Assembly (NCBI RefSeq): GCF_016908525.1
Contig: NZ_JAFBEB010000003.1
Span: forward strand, 124,001 to 188,000
Reading direction: 5' to 3'
DNA length: 64,000 nucleotides
Origin: Brevibacillus fulvus
Lineage (GTDB): Bacteria; Bacillota; Bacilli; Brevibacillales; Brevibacillaceae
In this document: one piece after another, positions 44,267 through 53,740 of the stretch
Layout of the letters: every line of letters starts with the position of its first letter
Numbering within the stretch: position 1 is the stretch's first letter
Notes under the pieces: model-generated
What the model saw: only the letters and a program-made list of their open reading frames with translations
Databases searched by the model: none
Told to the model about the DNA's origin: nothing
Program-made: the position numbers and the translations under genes

Positions 44267-46471
44267 ATGGTTGAGTATGACATGCAGGATTGGCGCGAAT
44301 GGTTTGCCACTCGGGAGTATTTGGAAACATTGCCGTTTGAACAAAACCGCAAAAGTGCAGAGGCATTTCAACCCGAGTGGAAAACGGTCAGATTTCCCCT
44401 CGACAGAAGGCAGTGTGAGTCGCAAGCGGATTCATTGTTGTTAGCGGCTTATTTGATACTGTTGTATCGTTACAGCGAACAGCCGGCTATTTTTGTCGTT
44501 TTACCGGATTCCTATGTGCGGGCGGAGTTGGGCCATGCGACTACTTGTCAGCAACTGATCGAATTTGTGCAAACGAAAAGATCGGAAAACGCTGATAAGC
44601 CAAAGCATTCAGTCGATGAAATCCTCCCGCTTGTTTATGGTGCTGATTCGACGGATAGCGATCAACGTCGTCCTTTTTTGGGGTTCCAAATTTTAGGGGA
44701 AGCAAAGGCAGACCTGCCCCATTGCAAATTGGTTTGGCACGTTCGATGGTCGGCCAGTGAGTTGAACATCGATCTGCTATTTGATGCAGCGCTTTTTGCC
44801 GCAGAGGATATAGCGCGGATGCCGGTTCATTATTACAACATTCTTAACGAGATGATGCTTGCTCCAGAGCGGAAAGTAAGCGAATTGTCGCTACTGAGCA
44901 GACAAGAACGGGAATTAATTTTGGTGGAATGGAACCAAACGGAAAAGGCTTACCCGCAGCAAAAACTTGTGCACGAGTTGGTAGAACAGCAAGCAGAGCG
45001 TTATCCCGCGCTCCCGGCGGTTTGCTATGATGGCGAAATGCTCACCTATGAGGAGTTAAATCGCAGAGCAAACCAATTGGCGCATTATTTGCTTGAACGT
45101 GGCATCCATACGGAAACACCGGTCGGAGTGTGCATGGACCGGTGCCTTGATCAGATTGTCAGCCTGCTGGCTGTTTTAAAGGCGGGCGGTGTATATTTGC
45201 CGCTTGATCCACAGTATCCGTCGGAACGTCTGCATTACATGCTGGAAGCGGTGCAAGCCCCTGTCGTCATCACACGCCATGCGCAACCGATGCAGTTGTC
45301 TTTCGAAGCGGCAAACATGATTGAACTTGAACAAGTCTGGCCAAAGATTCGCCAGCAGTATCCGGCAACAAATTTGACTGGCAAAGCTGCCCCCGCCAAT
45401 TCAGCCTATCTGATTTTTACTTCCGGCTCCACAGGCAAGCCGAAAGCGTCGGCCTGTACCCATACCAGTGTTGTCAACCTGCTTTCTGATTTGGCAGACC
45501 GCATGCCGCTCTCGCTGGGGGATGCGTGCAGTTTGTGGAGCAGTTTCAGTTTTGATGTCTCGATTTATGAGATTTTCACCGCTCTCTCGGAAGGCGGTAC
45601 TTTGCATATCGTTCCAAACAACCGTATCCGCTATGACAGTAATCGTTTGTTTCGCTGGATGCAGCAGCATCAGATCAAAAGCGCCTACCTTCCGCCGTTT
45701 ATGCTCGGTGATTTCAACGATTGGTTGGCGCAACCGGGCAATCACTCTGATCTCGAACGGCTGGCGGTTGGCGTGGAATCGATTTGGGAGCCGCTACTGG
45801 TCGAGATCGAACAGAAACTGGGGAAAGTAAAAATCTTTAATATTTATGGTCCTTCGGAATGTACGATTTACTCAACCTTGGGCTTGCTGGATTCGGCCAA
45901 TAGCAAACCGCGCAACTTTCCGATCGGCAAACCAATTGCTAATACAAGAGTTTACATTTTGGATTCGCAAATGAACCCTGTTCCAATCGGGATTTCGGGT
46001 GAGCTATATATTGGCGGTGTTCCGTTGGGCAAAGGCTACGTGAATAATCCATCCTTAACCGCTGAAAAATTTGTGCCTGATCCGTTTAGCCAAGGCGGAA
46101 CTGGACGGTTATACAAGACGGGTGACCGCGCCCGGTTTCTCGCCGATGGCACGATCGAATTTTTGGGCCGAACCGATTATCAGGTGAAGATCAGGGGACA
46201 CCGCGTTGAGCCGGGAGAAGTGGAAACCGTACTGAAACAGCATCAAGCAGTACGGAATGCAGCTGTGGTGGCAGTCCCATCGGAAGGAACCACTATGCAC
46301 TTGGTGGCGCACGTTGTCCCCAAAAGCCCGCTGCTCACCTCTGAAGAAATTTTCCGTTTCTTGCGGGGACGGTTACCTTCTTACATGATCCCGTCCAGAT
46401 TGGTTGTTTGCGAATCGTTGCCGCTGAACCCAAACGGAAAACTCGATCGAAAAGCATTGATGCAAACTTGA
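44267..46471 (+). CDS. NRPS adenylation protein with partial condensation domain, no carrier domain
   Basis: 734 residues. Residues from about 230 form a full adenylation domain: YLIFTSGSTGKPKAS, FSFDVSIYEIF, IYGPSECTIYST, YKTGDRARF, GRTDYQVKIRGHRVEPGE and PLNPNGKLDRKAL with the A10 Lys. The first 200 residues match only the C-terminal half of a condensation domain (LLLAAYLILLYRYSE; RMPVHYYNILNEM; EWNQTEKAYP) and lack HHxxxDG. It ends with no thiolation domain, so it must load a free-standing ACP or another carrier. The amino acid is not predicted. Confidence 0.85.
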   Translation: MVEYDMQDWREWFATREYLETLPFEQNRKSAEAFQPEWKTVRFPLDRRQCESQADSLLLAAYLILLYRYSEQPAIFVVLPDSYVRAELGHATTCQQLIEFVQTKRSENADKPKHSVDEILPLVYGADSTDSDQRRPFLGFQILGEAKADLPHCKLVWHVRWSASELNIDLLFDAALFAAEDIARMPVHYYNILNEMMLAPERKVSELSLLSRQERELILVEWNQTEKAYPQQKLVHELVEQQAERYPALPAVCYDGEMLTYEELNRRANQLAHYLLERGIHTETPVGVCMDRCLDQIVSLLAVLKAGGVYLPLDPQYPSERLHYMLEAVQAPVVITRHAQPMQLSFEAANMIELEQVWPKIRQQYPATNLTGKAAPANSAYLIFTSGSTGKPKASACTHTSVVNLLSDLADRMPLSLGDACSLWSSFSFDVSIYEIFTALSEGGTLHIVPNNRIRYDSNRLFRWMQQHQIKSAYLPPFMLGDFNDWLAQPGNHSDLERLAVGVESIWEPLLVEIEQKLGKVKIFNIYGPSECTIYSTLGLLDSANSKPRNFPIGKPIANTRVYILDSQMNPVPIGISGELYIGGVPLGKGYVNNPSLTAEKFVPDPFSQGGTGRLYKTGDRARFLADGTIEFLGRTDYQVKIRGHRVEPGEVETVLKQHQAVRNAAVVAVPSEGTTMHLVAHVVPKSPLLTSEEIFRFLRGRLPSYMIPSRLVVCESLPLNPNGKLDRKALMQT

Positions 46472-46577
46472 CCAAACAAAGACGAATGCCAGCCAAGCAA
46501 AAGCAGAGAGATGTATGAGAAAAGATGAGATGATAAAGATGTTCCCGGGGACAACCAAAAATGAGGAGGAATGTCAA

Positions 46578-47099
46578 ATGAACATTTTATCTCAAAAGAA
46601 AGTGAGCATGACTCTGGAGAATTCTAACAGCAAAACAGTGCTGGAATTGCTGGACGGCCGTTCGGAGGAGCTGCAATTCACGCAAGTCGCACCTACCCAA
46701 TTCACTGTCAACGATTCCGAATTCAGCATCAAATCGGGTATTTCCGTAGAGTTGGAAATCATGAATGTTGATTTGGAAGCCACTTCCCAAGTGTTGTGGC
46801 CTGGTCAAAAAATCCGTGTTCGCGGCGGATTGCAAGGTCAGGGGGAAGCAATGAAAGCGGTAGCCGCGATTCCGCTCGGCAAAAAAATCTTTGACGGGGT
46901 CCAAGGGGAATCTTGGTTGTATTGGCACCTGGAAACTCCGGAAGGCACTTTCCACAACAAAAAACCGATTCATATGAAGGGCACGTTGAAATCGTTGCCT
47001 CCAAAAGATGCAACGTTCTTTTCCGACAGCGTCATTCCGCTTTACAATGATCAGGATGAACTGGTCGGAACTATTTACGGCTGCGTACAATCCAATTAA
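46578..47099 (+). CDS. Unrecognised conserved-looking protein, 173 residues
   Basis: I do not recognise this family. It starts at ATG 46578 after GAGGAGG, has no signal peptide or membrane segment, and looks beta-rich with alternating hydrophobic residues (SGISVELEIMNVDLEATS; GKKIFDGVQGESWLYWHLE). One Cys is present near the end (YGCVQSN). It sits between the adenylation protein and a flavin oxidoreductase, so may have a binding or scaffold role. Not a GreA-like factor. Confidence 0.6.
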   Translation: MNILSQKKVSMTLENSNSKTVLELLDGRSEELQFTQVAPTQFTVNDSEFSIKSGISVELEIMNVDLEATSQVLWPGQKIRVRGGLQGQGEAMKAVAAIPLGKKIFDGVQGESWLYWHLETPEGTFHNKKPIHMKGTLKSLPPKDATFFSDSVIPLYNDQDELVGTIYGCVQSN

Positions 47100-47111
47100 A
47101 CGAACGAAGGA

Positions 47112-47134
47112 GGAGAGGTCGATTCGGCCTCTCC
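47112..47134 (+). terminator. GC-rich hairpin after the unrecognised gene
   Basis: GGAGAGG pairs with CCTCTCC across nine bases, followed by GCCTTTCT. The T run is poor, so it may be an attenuator. Confidence 0.4.
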
Positions 47135-47173
47135 GCCTTTCTAAATACGGATAAAAGATAGTAGGCGATAAGC

Positions 47174-48364
47174 ATGTATGATGTCATTGTCGTCGGTGCG
47201 AGATGCGCGGGGGCCTCCTTAGCAATTTTTTTAGGGCAAAAAGGCTATCGCGTGTTGCTGCTTGACAAGTTTTCCGCACCAGGACCGACGCTTTCTACGC
47301 ATATTATTGGGGAAACCGAGGTTTACGAGCAGTTGCAGGTCAGAAAAAGCATGGAATCAGCCGGGGCACCGCCAATGACCCGCTTTCGCGTCGACCTGGC
47401 TGGTCACGTGTTCGAATCCGACATTATCACTACGCCGCGTGCAATCAGCCTCCGCCGCGAATTGCTTGACCGAATTTTGTTGGATGAAGCGGTTCGGCTG
47501 CCGACAGTTGAGGTTGCCCTGAATTGCCGAGTGGTATCGGTTTTGTCCTCTCAGAATAAAGTAACGGGTGTTCATTGCCAGCAAGCGGATGGGACGTTTC
47601 GCTCCATCTTTGGACGCGTTGTTATAGGTGCCGATGGGCGAAATTCACGGATTGCCGAAGAGGTGGAAGCGGAAACAACTTTTTATACGGAGCAAAATCA
47701 TCATAGTGTTTACTTCGCCTATTTGTCCGGGATGATCCCTTTGCCGACTCCAACGGTAGAGTGGTATTGGCATGGAGATAGCGTGCTGATTTGCAACCCG
47801 CTTGACCGATCATTGCACTGTGTCGCGATCATGCTCCCGCAAGACAGCACTTTATTTGCAGGCAAGGAGATGTCTGAGGCATTTTTGCGCTATCTTTCTT
47901 CCGTGAAAACATTGCATCCACGATTGAAGGACGCTCAGGTCCAAGACAGAGTACGGGGCATCCGGCGATTGGCCAGCTTCATGCGAAAACCATATGGAAA
48001 CGGCTGGGCTTTGGTGGGGGATGCGAGTGCTCACCTTCATCCGATCACCGGGGCTGGGATCGATAATGCTGTCTGTTGTTCGCAATATTTGGCCGGTCAG
48101 ATTGAGCAATATTTCACGCAAAAAAAGTCATGGCCCGAAGCGATGTCCGATTATCAGAAACTGCGCGATCAGCGAATCGTTCCACAACTGGAAGCATCAC
48201 TGCAAACATTGGCAAAAACGAAGCAGCAGCCATCCGCAGAGCGGCTCCAATCGCTCGGCATGCTTTGTACCTTTCCCAGTCTGGTGAAACAATTGGCGAA
48301 TCAGATTGATTCCGTTTTATCTCTATGCAGAGAGGAGAAATCATGTGAGATCGCAAAAGAATGA
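47174..48364 (+). CDS. FAD-dependent oxidoreductase, geranylgeranyl-reductase/PHBH-like
   Basis: 396 residues. FAD site VVGARCAGASLAIFLGQKGY, GADGRNSRIAEE and VGDASAHLHPITGAGIDNA are the three motifs of group A flavoprotein hydroxylases and reductases. It may hydroxylate an aromatic ring or oxidise a chain. The C-terminus overlaps the next gene by 20 bases. Confidence 0.88.
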   Translation: MYDVIVVGARCAGASLAIFLGQKGYRVLLLDKFSAPGPTLSTHIIGETEVYEQLQVRKSMESAGAPPMTRFRVDLAGHVFESDIITTPRAISLRRELLDRILLDEAVRLPTVEVALNCRVVSVLSSQNKVTGVHCQQADGTFRSIFGRVVIGADGRNSRIAEEVEAETTFYTEQNHHSVYFAYLSGMIPLPTPTVEWYWHGDSVLICNPLDRSLHCVAIMLPQDSTLFAGKEMSEAFLRYLSSVKTLHPRLKDAQVQDRVRGIRRLASFMRKPYGNGWALVGDASAHLHPITGAGIDNAVCCSQYLAGQIEQYFTQKKSWPEAMSDYQKLRDQRIVPQLEASLQTLAKTKQQPSAERLQSLGMLCTFPSLVKQLANQIDSVLSLCREEKSCEIAKE

Positions 48365-49256
48365 CCGTACTGTCAACGTAACGTATATCGAGGCGCCGCT
48401 CGAGAAGGTGTGGTGGTCGATTGCAACGCCGGAAGGATCGGACAGTTATCTGACCGATCGGGTATATACCACCGGCTCCTACCAAAACCCGCAGGTAGGT
48501 GATCAATATACGCTTTACTATGGCGATATTATTAATCATTCCACGATTATGGCCTGCGAGCCGAACCGCCTATTCGCCCTGTCCGATTCATATAAATCGA
48601 TGAATCCTGACGGAACGATCCAAACGTTTGAATTGCGAACAACCTTTACCACGGAACAGATGGAGGATGGGTTTGTCAAACTGACGATCGAAGTGGTCGG
48701 ATTCAGGTACGACGTTACCGGTCAATGGGTACGGGAATGTTTGGAAATGGGCTGGCGCCGTTCACTGATGAATTTGAAATCGGTGTTGGAGCTGGGGCTT
48801 GATCTGCGCAAGGAAATGTTCAGTTATCCGCGGCTGGGCATTGCCAATTGCACGGTAAATGAATTTCAAACCGCTGCGACGGGTGTGCCGGTTGGCCAAG
48901 GCAATTACTTGATTGAAGTTCACCAAAACAGCCCGGCTGATCTGGCTGGTCTGCGCCCAGGTGACGTGATCGTAAAAATCGACGGCTGTCCGGTCCCCAA
49001 TTACCCTGCATTCGTACGCGCCATTTCCCGCTTTTATGATCAAGTCAGACCGGTGCCCATCACTTATCTCCGCGATGGAATAACCTATGAAACCACCGCC
49101 GATCTGTCAACTGATGACCGCTTTACAGGCTTGGTCGATTTAACCGCCGATTCCTATGAAAATCTGAAACGGAAACGGGAATATCTGGCTAGCCAGCGCT
49201 CCGCTTCAGGGCAAATCTGGAAAAAGCCAACTGAAGATGCGGGGGAGCCGCGATGA
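48345..49256 (+). CDS. SRPBCC-PDZ fusion protein 1
   Basis: 303 residues. Residues 1-150 resemble the AHSA1/polyketide-cyclase-like SRPBCC fold (VTYIEAPLEKVWWSIATPEG; YYGDIINH; WVRECLEMGWRRSLMNLKS). The next 90 form a PDZ domain (GNYLIEVHQNSPADLAGLRP, GDVIVKIDG). The two domains are rarely joined to my knowledge. GAGAGGAG precedes GTG 48345; ATGTGA at 48343 rules out the ATG. A paralogue lies at 50338. A ligand-binding helper or cyclase is possible. Confidence 0.75.
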   Translation: MRSQKNDRTVNVTYIEAPLEKVWWSIATPEGSDSYLTDRVYTTGSYQNPQVGDQYTLYYGDIINHSTIMACEPNRLFALSDSYKSMNPDGTIQTFELRTTFTTEQMEDGFVKLTIEVVGFRYDVTGQWVRECLEMGWRRSLMNLKSVLELGLDLRKEMFSYPRLGIANCTVNEFQTAATGVPVGQGNYLIEVHQNSPADLAGLRPGDVIVKIDGCPVPNYPAFVRAISRFYDQVRPVPITYLRDGITYETTADLSTDDRFTGLVDLTADSYENLKRKREYLASQRSASGQIWKKPTEDAGEPR

Positions 49257-50242
49257 GTGAAAAAATAAGGGTGGGAGTGATTGGGTGCGGCAAAATCGCC
49301 CAATGGCGACACATCCCTGAATATCAGGAAAACCCGCTAGCAGAACTGGTCGCGGTCAGCGATATTGATCTGGCTCGTGCGCAGTCGATTGCTGCTGCCT
49401 GGCAAATTCCTCGCGCCTATGCCGATTACCGGCAGATACTCGATTCCCCAGATATCGACGCAGTTTCCATCTGTACCCCCAATGCCACTCATGCCGAAAT
49501 CGGACTGTTAGCGCTGCAGGCAGGAAAACATGTCCTGTTGGAAAAACCGATGGCGATCCGTCTGGAAGATTGCTTGGCGCTGGCCGAAGAAGCGGAGCGC
49601 CAACAGACAATTTTGCTCGTCGGTCACAACCAACGTTTCATTCCCGTCTATCGGCGGGCCAAGGAACTGCTGGAAGAAGGGAGCTTGGGCAAGATTTGTC
49701 AATTCACCTCCCACTTTCACCACGGGGGTCCGGAAGGCTGGAGTATCGATGGGGAACAAACCTGGTTTACGGACAAAACAAAGGCAGGATTTGGCGTTAT
49801 AGCCGATTTGGGCGTTCACAAACTCGATCTGATCAGGTGGCTTTTGGCGGATGAGTTTTCCCAGCTCACAGCCTTTGCCGAAACGTTTCAACGGAAGCGC
49901 GTTGTGGAAGACAGCGCGGTCATGCTTGGCAAAACCGCTGGCGGTATCGTCGGAACGTTTAGCTTTAGCTGGAACAACCCGCTTCAAGACCATCGTATGG
50001 TCCTTTTTGGCGAACACGGCAACCTGACAACGGGAGAAACGATGTTCGGGATAAAAGTGGAATATCACGACGGACGTGTGCTGGAGGAGGAACAGTATCC
50101 GCTCCGTCGTCAAGACGGCCATTTTTCCTCCGGGGTGATCGAGCATTTTATCGCTTGCATCAAAAACGGGGACAGACCGCTGATTGACGGGTGCGAAGCG
50201 GTACGGACCATGCGGACGATCTTTCGTGCCCTGCCGTGGTAG
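49253..50242 (+). CDS. Gfo/Idh/MocA-family NAD(P)-dependent oxidoreductase
   Basis: 329 residues. Rossmann start VGVIGCGKIAQWRHIPEY, catalytic Lys in LLEKPMA, and DLGVHKLDLIRWLL are typical. These enzymes oxidise sugar or inositol hydroxyls, often before transamination, which fits with the class III aminotransferase downstream. ATGA overlap with the SRPBCC-PDZ gene. Confidence 0.9.
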   Translation: MSEKIRVGVIGCGKIAQWRHIPEYQENPLAELVAVSDIDLARAQSIAAAWQIPRAYADYRQILDSPDIDAVSICTPNATHAEIGLLALQAGKHVLLEKPMAIRLEDCLALAEEAERQQTILLVGHNQRFIPVYRRAKELLEEGSLGKICQFTSHFHHGGPEGWSIDGEQTWFTDKTKAGFGVIADLGVHKLDLIRWLLADEFSQLTAFAETFQRKRVVEDSAVMLGKTAGGIVGTFSFSWNNPLQDHRMVLFGEHGNLTTGETMFGIKVEYHDGRVLEEEQYPLRRQDGHFSSGVIEHFIACIKNGDRPLIDGCEAVRTMRTIFRALPW

Positions 50243-50267
50243 GGGCAGCATCGCCCTGTTCAAACAG

Positions 50268-50307
50268 AAAATAGTTCTCCCGTAAGATATCGTGGAGAAC
50301 TATTTTT
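50268..50307. terminator. Bidirectional terminator
   Basis: AAAATAGTTCTCC and its complement (50294-50306) form a 13-bp stem, ending in T. It separates the MocA gene from the convergent SRPBCC-PDZ 2 gene. Confidence 0.9.
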
Positions 50308-50337
50308 ATGGCGATTTTTTGCGGAAAACCAAACCGG

Positions 50338-51198
50338 TCATCGTTCACCGTTTTGTTTTCGCCGCTCGCTGGCCACCTCGTCTAACGAAACGATTGTCGG
50401 GTCGATCAGTCCGGTATAGTCCGCATGATAGGACAAGACAGCTTCGGTTTGCATCAGCTGCCGCTCGCGATAAAAGGTGATAGTCACCGGCCGATTTTGC
50501 CGAGCTGATAGCGCGAGAGCCTGGACGAATGCTTGGTAAGAATCAACCGCTTTGCCGCCAATACAGGTGACGAGATCTCCGGACCGTAAGCCGGCATTGG
50601 CAGCAGGGCTGCCCGGAAAAACATCGATCAGGTAATTGCCGCGTATCCTGTCAGGATTTAGCCCCATCCCTGCAATTTGCTGCGGGGATGCGGCATAGTT
50701 GCTCACCCCGAGGCGAGGATAGCCAAATACTTCGTTGCGCAAATCCAACCCCAATTCCAAAACACATTTCAAGTTAAACAGCGACTGTCGCCAGCCCATT
50801 TCTCCCGATTGTCTGATCCATTGCATCCATTCTTCCTCCGTATAGCCTTCCACTTTGACCGTAACTTTGGTCATCTTCCCTAGCTTTTCCAGAAAAAACG
50901 CGGTAGTCAGACGGTACTCCCATGAGCTTCCATCAGGAAGAAGCGGCTGAAACCGATCTGCCAACTGAAAAACAACAGGAGGCTTGCAGCGAACGCAGAG
51001 CGCATGATTCACGAGATCACCGATATAAATTTTCAGTGCATCTCCAGCCTGCACCTGTTCTTTTCCGCCAGCCACCTCGACTTTATCGGTCAAATATCGA
51101 TTCATTCCGTCAGGAGTTGCCAGCAAGCTCCACACCTCCTCAATCGCTGCCTCAATATACTCTGTATTGACCGTAGTAGTTCGGTCGCCATCTAACAT
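50338..51198 (-). CDS. SRPBCC-PDZ fusion protein 2
   Basis: 286 residues, clear paralogue of 48345 across both domains: VNTEYIEAAIEEVWSLLATP, EMGWRQSLFNLKCVLELGLD (almost identical to copy 1), and PDZ GNYLIDVFPGSPAANAGLRS. AAGGAGATGG precedes ATG 51198. It is a single gene on the opposite strand, so both copies are maintained separately. Confidence 0.75.
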   Translation of the reverse strand: MLDGDRTTTVNTEYIEAAIEEVWSLLATPDGMNRYLTDKVEVAGGKEQVQAGDALKIYIGDLVNHALCVRCKPPVVFQLADRFQPLLPDGSSWEYRLTTAFFLEKLGKMTKVTVKVEGYTEEEWMQWIRQSGEMGWRQSLFNLKCVLELGLDLRNEVFGYPRLGVSNYAASPQQIAGMGLNPDRIRGNYLIDVFPGSPAANAGLRSGDLVTCIGGKAVDSYQAFVQALALSARQNRPVTITFYRERQLMQTEAVLSYHADYTGLIDPTIVSLDEVASERRKQNGER

Positions 51199-51357
51199 CA
51201 AACACCATCTCCTTTTTCCCCATTATGCCGTTTGCCAGTGGGACGATCGCTCGGCTTTCCATGCAGGATAAAGGGCAATAAACCACGAGAGGGCGATCCG
51301 CTTTCTCTTTATAATGATGGTAAAAATGAACAGGAACAGGGGGAAAAGCGGAACGAA

Positions 51358-52266
51358 ATGAATGTCCAAGATGACGTTACGGTGATTATCCCGGTTTACA
51401 ATCAGGCCGAAGCGCTATCGCTGACGCTCGAAGGGTTTGCCGGACAAACGCCCCCTTTTCAGCATTCGCGGATTGTCGTGATGGACGACGGCTCAACGCA
51501 GCCGATCCGTGCGGTTGTCGAGGCGTTCAAGGATAAATTGCGGATCGATTATGTGCGAATATCGCGGAGCGGGAGAGCGGTCGCGCGTAATCTTGGCAGC
51601 TCCCGCGCGGAAAAAGGGCTGCTCGTTTTCTGTGATGCGGATCGTATCCCGGCACCTGACTTTTTAGCGGCGCATTATGATGCTCATCAGCGGGCTCCAG
51701 TCGGCCAGAAGCGAGTTGTTATCGGACAAGTGCGTGAAACGTATCTTTCCGATCCGACGAAAAATCGACAGCGAGTCGACGTTTATTTGCGTCAGCAAAA
51801 GCATCAAAGGATTCCACAATATTGCCAATTGGTTTATCGACTGTTCGATAGTCGCGGACAAACCGCCTCGCCCATTTGCTGGATCGCCACGTTCAGCGGC
51901 AATATGTCGCTGTCGGTTGAAGGATTCCGTCAGTTAGGCGGCTTTGATGAAAATTTCCGCGAATGGGGCTTCGAACATTTTGAATTAGGGTATCGCGCTT
52001 ATCGGCAAAAGTTTTCCTTCGTCTATGAACCGCAGGCAAGCAACGTTCATCTGGCACATCGAAGAGAAGGCTTTTCCTATGAAGAGAAGATTCGCGCAAG
52101 TCACGCCTACTTTTTGCAAAAGCATCCCGATCCGGCGATCGAAAGCTTTCTCCCGTTTATGCTTGGGAAATTGAGCATGAACCAACTGGAGCAGTTGGCT
52201 GCATATGGATCTGTGGTGCAGCAGGAAGATCACGCCAGCTTGTATGTGCGAATCACAAACTTTTGA
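51358..52266 (+). CDS. Family 2 glycosyltransferase
   Basis: 302 residues. VTVIIPVYNQAEALSLTLEG starts the GT-A fold; FCDADRIPAPDFLAAH is the D-x-D, and GGFDENFREWGFEHFELGYR is the acceptor motif of the galactosyltransferase-like C-terminus. It stands at the head of the right-hand operon. Start ATG 51358 is based on family alignment. Confidence 0.87.
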   Translation: MNVQDDVTVIIPVYNQAEALSLTLEGFAGQTPPFQHSRIVVMDDGSTQPIRAVVEAFKDKLRIDYVRISRSGRAVARNLGSSRAEKGLLVFCDADRIPAPDFLAAHYDAHQRAPVGQKRVVIGQVRETYLSDPTKNRQRVDVYLRQQKHQRIPQYCQLVYRLFDSRGQTASPICWIATFSGNMSLSVEGFRQLGGFDENFREWGFEHFELGYRAYRQKFSFVYEPQASNVHLAHRREGFSYEEKIRASHAYFLQKHPDPAIESFLPFMLGKLSMNQLEQLAAYGSVVQQEDHASLYVRITNF

Positions 52267-52278
52267 GGGAGGGAGCAC

Positions 52279-53697
52279 GTGGATACAGACACCTTTCTCT
52301 CTGTATTGCAGCGGCATCAGGGGATCTGCGTCCTGAATCCGACCGGTGCTGACATAACGTACCCGGAAATGATGCAAGTCGTTGAACGAAACGTCTCCAT
52401 CTTGGCAAAGCTGGGCTGCGGCCGGAAGAACGGCGGGACGCTGATCGCGGTGGATGTCTCGCTAGGCTGGCGTTGTATTCCGATTTTTCTTGCATGCTTA
52501 GCGCAGGAACTCGCCATTTTGCCGATCGCTGCTGCTTCCGGAAGCAACCGGACCAAACAAATTTTGCAGGAAACAAAGCCCGCGCTTTTGTTTGATCGGC
52601 AAACCGTGCAGGGGAATGGCGAAATCATCAGCTCGGCGATTTCCTCTGTCGCGGTGGGCCGCCACAGAGAGCTGGCCGATGTGGCGTTTTTGCTCTATAC
52701 CTCGGGGACGAGCGGTCAGCCAAAAGGGGTGATGCTGACCAGCGCCAATATTTGGGCCAATGTCAGCGATATTCTCGCCTACTCCCGATTCCGTTCGAAG
52801 GACAAAATCCTGATCATACGTCCGCTGACGCATTCGTCCGCTTTGACAGGTGAGTTGTTGGCGGGGCTTCTCGCCGGCAGTCAATTGTGCATCAAAGAGG
52901 TGCAGATGGGACCGCTCGGATCATTGCGACTATTAAGTCAATTGGGAATTACGATACTAGGCGCCACCCCGACCGTGGCGGCCAAACTCGCCCATTTTGC
53001 TCCGCGCTTTGAGACGGCCTTGCAAACCGTCATGATCAGTGGAGAGGTTCCAACCAGAAAGCAACTGGATAGCGTTCGCGCAGCTTTTCCCCAGGCCGGT
53101 ATCTGGCATGCGTATGGTTTGACCGAAGCCTCGCCAAGAGTCAGCTGTTTAACCTTGCCGTTTGAGCTAAATGGCCATACCTGTGTCGGGCCTCCGCTTC
53201 GCCAGGTGCAAGTTCGCATTGTCGATGACGCGGGGAATAGCCTGCCGGACGGGGAAACGGGGGAATTGCTGGTGGCTGGTCCCAATGTGATGAAGGGATA
53301 CTTCCGGAACGAGGCAGCGACTCACCAAAAAATACAGAACGGCTGGCTGCGCACGGGTGATCTGGCTGCCATGCGAGACGGCCGGCTTTTCGTGTATGGA
53401 AGGAGCGACCACATGCTGATTCGCGCCGGAAACAATCTTTACCCGGAGGAGATCGAAGCGGTGCTGCTGCGACATCCGAAAGTGCAGGAGGCTTTGGTCT
53501 TCGGGACAAGGGATGGCGAGAAGGGGCATCGGATCCACGCCTGGGTAGTTGGTGAAAAAACATTGAGCGAGCGGGAACTGTGGAAATATGTTTTGGAGAC
53601 GATCGAAGACGGCAAACTTTGGCCCGATGTGCTTGCGATCAAGCCAAGACTGCCCAAGACCGAATCGGGCAAGTTAATCCGTCCGCGGCCAAGCTAA
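52279..53697 (+). CDS. ANL-superfamily acyl ligase 2
   Basis: 472 residues. LYTSGTSGQPKGVML, AYGLTEASPR, RTGDLAAM, GRSDHMLIRAGNNLYPEEIE and the complete A10 PKTESGKLIRP with Lys make it a fully equipped acyl-adenylate ligase. In contrast to 13530 it appears active. It may prime the polyene-like KS unit downstream. GTG start after GAGGGAGG. Confidence 0.88.
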   Translation: MDTDTFLSVLQRHQGICVLNPTGADITYPEMMQVVERNVSILAKLGCGRKNGGTLIAVDVSLGWRCIPIFLACLAQELAILPIAAASGSNRTKQILQETKPALLFDRQTVQGNGEIISSAISSVAVGRHRELADVAFLLYTSGTSGQPKGVMLTSANIWANVSDILAYSRFRSKDKILIIRPLTHSSALTGELLAGLLAGSQLCIKEVQMGPLGSLRLLSQLGITILGATPTVAAKLAHFAPRFETALQTVMISGEVPTRKQLDSVRAAFPQAGIWHAYGLTEASPRVSCLTLPFELNGHTCVGPPLRQVQVRIVDDAGNSLPDGETGELLVAGPNVMKGYFRNEAATHQKIQNGWLRTGDLAAMRDGRLFVYGRSDHMLIRAGNNLYPEEIEAVLLRHPKVQEALVFGTRDGEKGHRIHAWVVGEKTLSERELWKYVLETIEDGKLWPDVLAIKPRLPKTESGKLIRPRPS

Positions 53698-53740
53698 GCG
53701 AAAACGCGGCGGCAATTTACGCAGGAAAGAAGGGATCGCC

